A stretch of DNA of 9,351 nt from a bacterium (GTDB lineage Bacteria; Planctomycetota; J058; JAJDCP01), in contig JAUIEM010000395.1 in assembly GCA_030428695.1 (NCBI GenBank), forward strand, positions 1-9,351, in the 5' to 3' direction. The notes beneath the pieces were generated by a model, which was not told where the DNA came from, ran no database searches, and was given only the letters and a program-made list of their open reading frames with translations. Shown here piece by piece: positions 6,497 to 9,351 of the stretch. Position numbers and translations under genes: made by a program. Position 1 is the stretch's first letter. Each line of letters starts with the position of its first letter.

Positions 6497-6501
6497 ATGC
6501 T
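6472..6501 (+). promoter_or_regulatory. Possible promoter of the GNAT gene, inside the EF-hand signal-peptide coding region
   Basis: TTGGCA (6472-6477, five of six consensus matches) and TATGCT (6496-6501, four of six) are spaced 18 nt apart. Transcription would begin near 6508 and leave a leader of roughly 20 nt before the GNAT ATG. CTTGGCA recurs at 6489-6495, but this reflects the repeated Pro-Ser codons of the signal peptide on the other strand. The call is inference from consensus similarity only. Confidence 0.35.
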
Positions 6502-6530
6502 GGCTCCTTGGGCTGCGTGCATGGTACCCG

Positions 6531-6956
6531 ATGACAGAGCTGCGCCTCGAGCACGACCACGACCCGCGCCGCGAAGACCTCGTCGAGCTGCAGCGAGGCC
6601 TGATCGCCTTCAACCAGCGCCACGGCGTGCCCCGCGAGGAGGTCCCTCTCGCCCTGTTCGTCCGCGACGCGGCGGACACCGTGCGCGGAGGACTGTGGGG
6701 ACGCAGCTACTGGGGCTGGATGTTCGTCAAGTGGCTGTGGGTCGCCGAGGAGCTGCGCGGGCAGGGCTGGGGGCGGAAGCTGATGGAGCAGGCCGAGGCG
6801 GTCGCCCGCGAGCGCGGCTGCCGGGGCGTGTTCCTCGACACCTTCAGCTTCCAGGCGCCGGACTTCTACCTCGCGCTGGGCTACGAGGTCTTCGCCGAGC
6901 TCGAGGATCTGCCGCCCGGGGGCAGCCGGCTGTACTTCCGCAAGCTCCTCGCCTGA
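6531..6956 (+). CDS. GNAT-family N-acetyltransferase
   Basis: Predicted acetyl-CoA-dependent acetyltransferase of 141 residues, the size of a single GNAT domain; the acceptor substrate cannot be told from sequence. Visible features: RGGLWGRSYWGWMFVKWLWVAEEL forms the central strands; RGQGWGRKLM is motif A with the R/Q-x-x-G-x-G acetyl-CoA pyrophosphate loop; AEAVARERGCRGVFLDTFSFQA gives the following helix and strand; FYLALGYEVF is the motif B segment; and the end is ELEDLPPGGSRLYFRKLL. The TFSFQAPDFYLALGYEVF stretch recalls a common GNAT subgroup. The ATG at 6531 is selected because the domain begins just after it; there is no clear Shine-Dalgarno sequence, so a short-leader or weakly initiated message is possible. 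The start lies 34 bp from the divergent EF-hand start, and the stop is eight bases from the stop of the convergent SGNH gene. Confidence 0.88.
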   Translation: MTELRLEHDHDPRREDLVELQRGLIAFNQRHGVPREEVPLALFVRDAADTVRGGLWGRSYWGWMFVKWLWVAEELRGQGWGRKLMEQAEAVARERGCRGVFLDTFSFQAPDFYLALGYEVFAELEDLPPGGSRLYFRKLLA

Positions 6957-6966
6957 AGCCGCGGCT
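6957..6966. repeat. 10-bp perfect palindrome at the GNAT/SGNH convergent junction
   Basis: AGCCGCGGCT fills the eight bases between the two stop codons and the first two bases of the SGNH stop. It has no loop, so it is not a conventional terminator, and it may be chance in GC-rich DNA. Confidence 0.4.
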
Positions 6967-7924
6967 ACTCCTCGAGCAGCTCCGAGAGCGCATCGGCGAT
7001 CTGCCGGTGGCCGCTCGCCCGCGGATGGCGGTCGCGCGCCGAGAACACGTCGACCGCCCGGCGGTGCAGGTCATGGCTCGGGATGCCCTCGGCGGCCAGG
7101 AGGTCGACGACGAAGCCCTGCAGCTGGTCGCGCATCACCGGCAGCAGCACGACCGTGAAGGGGATGCCCCGCGCCGCGCACAGGGCGTGCATCTCGCGCA
7201 GCATCGCCTCGGTCAGCGCCCGCTCCCGCTCCTCGACGGCCGCGCTGAGCGGCGCTCCTCCGCCGGATGGGACCAGCCCGCGGTGGACGAGCGCGCCGTC
7301 CTCGAGCGCGAAGCGCGGATGGCGCAGGCCGCGGGCGAGCATGCCGTCGACCCACTCGGCCCGGTTGGCGTTGCGTCGGACGTGGTCGGGAAGGTAGCCG
7401 TAGACCACCTGCTCGGGCACCGCGCCGGAGGCCAGCATGGAGCGCAGCCGGAGCAGGCACTGCCCGGTGCCGTAGCCGATCACCGCGAGGTTCCGCACCC
7501 GACGGTCCCGCCACGGCCCCGCTGCGAGCAGGCCGGGCCAGGCTTCCTCCGCCTCGACCCCGTAGCCGAAGCTGAACGAGCAGCCGAGCACCCAGATCTC
7601 CCCGCCCGGCCCCGGCGGCACGGCGCACAGCCGCGCCCCGTCCGGGCCGATGCGGTAGTCGACCCCGAAGTCCGGGCTGGTATGGTGGAAGCTGCTGTCC
7701 GGCCGGTGGACGTAGCCGAACAGGGAGTCGGCCTGCACGAACCCGGCGATGGCGCGGGCCTCGGCGGGGAACAGGCGCTCGCGCATGCCGCGGTAGAGGT
7801 AGAGGACGGCGCTGCCCCGCGCGTTGTGGTAGGAAAAGTACAGCGCCCGCGCGCCGAGCTCGCAGAGCACGGCGGCGGCGAGGCCGAGCAGGAGCACGAA
7901 GCCGAGCTTGCGCAGGCGGCGCAT
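6965..7924 (-). CDS. SGNH/GDSL-family hydrolase with N-terminal membrane anchor
   Basis: Predicted esterase/lipase-like SGNH hydrolase of 319 residues, probably held at the outer face of the membrane; substrate unknown. Residues 1-30 (MRRLRKLGF, then a hydrophobic leucine/alanine run) form a signal anchor with positive charges inside. Block I is WVLGCSFSFGYGVEAEEAWP (111-130), with Ser116 as putative nucleophile; the usual GDS is GCS, a variant I recall in this family. NLAVIGYGTGQ (145-155) supplies the block II glycine and YLPDHVRRN (177-185) sits near block III. The C-terminal catalytic dyad is Asp298/His300 in DRHPRASGHRQIADAL. The ATG at 7924 is preferred because it opens the anchor and has AAAGGA (7930-7935) five bases upstream; an upstream in-frame extension lacks hydrophobic or domain character. 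Neighbours give no metabolic context. Confidence 0.87.
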   Translation of the reverse strand: MRRLRKLGFVLLLGLAAAVLCELGARALYFSYHNARGSAVLYLYRGMRERLFPAEARAIAGFVQADSLFGYVHRPDSSFHHTSPDFGVDYRIGPDGARLCAVPPGPGGEIWVLGCSFSFGYGVEAEEAWPGLLAAGPWRDRRVRNLAVIGYGTGQCLLRLRSMLASGAVPEQVVYGYLPDHVRRNANRAEWVDGMLARGLRHPRFALEDGALVHRGLVPSGGGAPLSAAVEERERALTEAMLREMHALCAARGIPFTVVLLPVMRDQLQGFVVDLLAAEGIPSHDLHRRAVDVFSARDRHPRASGHRQIADALSELLEE

Positions 7925-8049
7925 CGTCGTCCTTTCAGGGCGCGAGCCCAAGCCTGGGGAGCCAGGAACCATGCCAGAGCCGCGCGCACAGCGCAAGCCG
8001 TCTCTGCGGCGGGCTGTTCGCAGCGCAGCGGCGGGAAGGGGGATGAACG
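7925..8049. other. Divergent intergenic region, no clear promoter
   Basis: This 125-bp gap must hold start signals for both the SGNH hydrolase (-) and the cysteine-rich gene (+). On the minus strand, TTGCGC (7996-7991) and CATGGT (7973-7968), 17 nt apart, are a poor promoter match. On the plus strand a small hairpin, GCTG-TTCG-CAGC (8013-8024), has a TTCG loop and lies 25 nt before the start. AAGGGGG (8036-8042) is the likely ribosome binding site of the plus-strand gene. Confidence 0.4.
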
Positions 8050-8898
8050 ATGGGTGGCATCGGGATGGGGCTCGGCATCGAGGCGGTCGCTCCACCGGAG
8101 GGCAAGAAACGCTCGACGCCCCGGGCGCTGCACAAGGCGCTGACGGCGTCGATGCGCAATGCGGTGTGGAGCCGGTGCGGCAGGGGCTTCCTGCGCCCGG
8201 TCGCCGGCAGCTACCTCAGCGACGAGGTCGCGGACGGCTACCGCGACCGGCTGTACAGCTTCAGCGAGACCGAGCTCGTCTGGGGGTTCATGGATCACGC
8301 CGGCTGCTGCAGCGGCTCGATGTGCGCCTGCTTCCACTGGTGGCAGGTGCTCCTGTGCGTCGGGCGCAAGCGCTACGACCGCATGGCCGCGGGCCGGGGC
8401 TGGCGGATCACGGAGCCCCAGAAGAGCCCGGCGGCGACGGTGCTTTCCGTCGACTACCCGCTGATCGACTACCGCGGCACCCCGATGTGCGTCCCGCCTT
8501 TCGTGCTCGGGAAGATCGGCTGGGAGGACGAGTGGGGCGGGCCCTTCTGGGACGACGGCTCCCCCCGTCCGCAGCTCGCCGACCTGGACCCGAAGGAGCG
8601 CGAGGATGTCCTCGCCGCGGCGATCGCCGGGCGCTGCCGCTGCCGCGTGTGCCGGGATGTGTTCCTGTACCTCTGCCCGAAGCCCGGGCTGCTCGAGCGG
8701 GCCTGGCTGCGGACCGCCGAGCCCGCCGTGCAGGAGGCCTGCGCGGAGGCCGCCGCCGAGCTCCTGGCCGGGGACTGGACGCCGCGCACCGAGCCCCGGG
8801 GCGCCCACGCCGCGGTGTGCGCGCTGTTCGCCGACAGCGGCCTCGAGCCCCTCGCGCTCGCGGGGCTGAGCTTCCGGGTCGTGCGGGCGCGCGGCTGA
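8050..8898 (+). CDS. Uncharacterised cysteine-rich protein, possible metal-binding
   Basis: I do not recognise this 282-residue protein. It holds 13 cysteines, several in clusters: Cys86-Cys87-x4-Cys92-x-Cys94 within GCCSGSMCACFHWW, and Cys196-x-Cys198-x2-Cys201-x7-Cys209 within RCRCRVCRDVFLYLC. A bound metal or iron-sulfur centre is possible but unproven. There is no signal peptide or transmembrane segment, so a cytoplasmic location is likely. The middle (VDYPLIDYRGTPMCVPPFVLGKIGW, 134-158, and a Trp/Gly/Asp-rich EWGGPFWDDG, 161-170) looks like an ordered domain; the C-terminus is alanine-rich and helical. The ATG at 8050 is supported by AAGGGGG seven bases upstream; Met6 and Met35 are alternatives. 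Codon use resembles that of its neighbours, and the stop is followed by a hairpin shared with ung. The reading frame is convincing because it is long, has a ribosome binding site and fits the spacing of flanking genes. Confidence 0.75.
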   Translation: MGGIGMGLGIEAVAPPEGKKRSTPRALHKALTASMRNAVWSRCGRGFLRPVAGSYLSDEVADGYRDRLYSFSETELVWGFMDHAGCCSGSMCACFHWWQVLLCVGRKRYDRMAAGRGWRITEPQKSPAATVLSVDYPLIDYRGTPMCVPPFVLGKIGWEDEWGGPFWDDGSPRPQLADLDPKEREDVLAAAIAGRCRCRVCRDVFLYLCPKPGLLERAWLRTAEPAVQEACAEAAAELLAGDWTPRTEPRGAHAAVCALFADSGLEPLALAGLSFRVVRARG

Positions 8899-8899
8899 G

Positions 8900-8925
8900 G
8901 GGCTGCACGCCGTTCGCTGCAGCCC
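8900..8925. terminator. Bidirectional hairpin between the cysteine-rich gene and ung
   Basis: GGGCTGCA (8900-8907) pairs perfectly with TGCAGCCC (8918-8925) over 8 bp, with a 10-nt loop. It fills the 26-bp gap between convergent stop codons and touches the last base of the ung stop. No T-run is present on either strand. Position strongly suggests a shared terminator. Confidence 0.55.
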
Positions 8926-9351
8926 TACAACTTCCAGTCGATCGCCGGCAAGCCCCGCTCCTGCAGGTGCGCCTGGATACGCGAGAAGTGCTTGCAGCCG
9001 AAGAAGCCCCGGTGCGCCGACAGCGGCGAGGGGTGCGGCGAGGTCAACACCAGGTGCCGGCGCCGGTCGACCTTGCGCGCCTTCTGCTGGGCCGGCCGCC
9101 CCCAGAGCACGAAGACCAGCCCCTCCTTGCCCGTGTTCAGCGCCTCGACGGTGCGGTCGGTGAAAGTCTCCCAGCCCCGGCCCGCGTGCGACTTCGCCTG
9201 GCGCGCCCGGACGGTCAGGCAGGTGTTGAGCAGCAGCACCCCCTGCTTGGCCCAGCTCGACAGGTCGCCGTGGCGGGGGACCGGCACGCCGAGGTCGTCG
9301 TGCAGCTCGCGGTAGATGTTGACCAGCGAGGGCGGAGGACGCACCGGCGGC
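8925..9351 (-). CDS. ung: Uracil-DNA glycosylase, family 1, C-terminal part
   Basis: Removes uracil from DNA as the first step of base excision repair in the cytoplasm. The frame is open to the right edge, so the gene is 5' truncated here; about 142 of some 220-230 residues are visible. The family is clear from [18 protein letters not shown], the [17 protein letters not shown] stretch that carries the uracil-contacting Asn, [26 protein letters not shown] and the [17 protein letters not shown] segment with the catalytic-site His and the DNA-intercalating loop. The end IDWKL is normal for the family, so the C-terminus is complete. The catalytic GQDPYH motif must lie beyond the window. A GTG at 9344 is internal, not the true start, since PP-VRPPPSL continues the conserved sequence upstream. 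Confidence 0.96.
   Translation of the reverse strand, partial: PPVRPPPSLVNIYRELHDDLGVPVPRHGDLSSWAKQGVLLLNTCLTVRARQAKSHAGRGWETFTDRTVEALNTGKEGLVFVLWGRPAQQKARKVDRRRHLVLTSPHPSPLSAHRGFFGCKHFSRIQAHLQERGLPAIDWKL

Noticed and set aside
6497..6679. N-terminal extension of the EF-hand protein
   Set aside because: The extra 61 residues are Arg/Ser-rich, overlap the GNAT coding region, and would bury the signal peptide internally.
7480..8808. Minus-strand open frame of 442 codons spanning the SGNH start and the cysteine-rich gene
   Set aside because: It is out of frame with the SGNH gene, low in complexity, and antisense to the better supported cysteine-rich gene.
9342..9344. GTG as the start codon of ung
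   Set aside because: The residues upstream (Pro-Pro) continue the conserved Ung sequence and the catalytic GQDPYH motif would be missing, so the gene runs off the window.

Overview
This is a GC-rich bacterial chromosomal segment (about 70% G+C by eye, with G/C strongly preferred at third codon positions). The gene content suggests a Planctomycetota-like organism. The pointers are an α2-type glycyl-tRNA synthetase, a two-gene saccharopine pathway, a Uma2-family protein whose C-terminal half resembles planctomycete paralogues I recall, a secreted protein with many EF-hands, and an SGNH hydrolase with an N-terminal membrane anchor. Myxococcota or another high-GC lineage cannot be excluded. No rRNA, tRNA, CRISPR, insertion sequence, phage or plasmid gene was seen.

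Left block (1-4858, all on +). The window opens inside a glycyl-tRNA synthetase gene. Its stop codon overlaps the GTG start of a short, divergent MurQ-like sugar-phosphate etherase. After an 82-bp gap with a good ribosome binding site come two adjacent genes separated by one base: a glutamate-forming saccharopine dehydrogenase (LYS9 family) and a lysine-ketoglutarate reductase. Together they match the two halves of the animal/plant enzyme AASS and should carry out the first two steps of lysine catabolism via saccharopine.

Middle block (4859-6530). A 115-bp convergent junction holds five perfect GGGATC repeats facing a partial inverted copy. Then, on the minus strand, come a Uma2-family (DUF820) putative nuclease and a secreted protein with eight recognisable EF-hand loops. 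A terminator-like hairpin sits directly after the EF-hand stop codon.

Right block (6531-9351). A GNAT acetyltransferase (+) is divergent from the EF-hand gene and convergent with an SGNH/GDSL hydrolase (-). The hydrolase is divergent from a cysteine-rich protein that I do not recognise (+). That gene converges on the C-terminal part of uracil-DNA glycosylase (-), which runs off the right edge. A hairpin lies between the last two genes.

Overall this is a mosaic of housekeeping, catabolic and small accessory genes in mostly one- or two-gene transcription units. No multi-gene defence or biosynthetic system is evident. The most novel item is the cysteine-rich protein at 8050-8898. The most unusual non-coding element is the GGGATC repeat/hairpin at 4866-4945.
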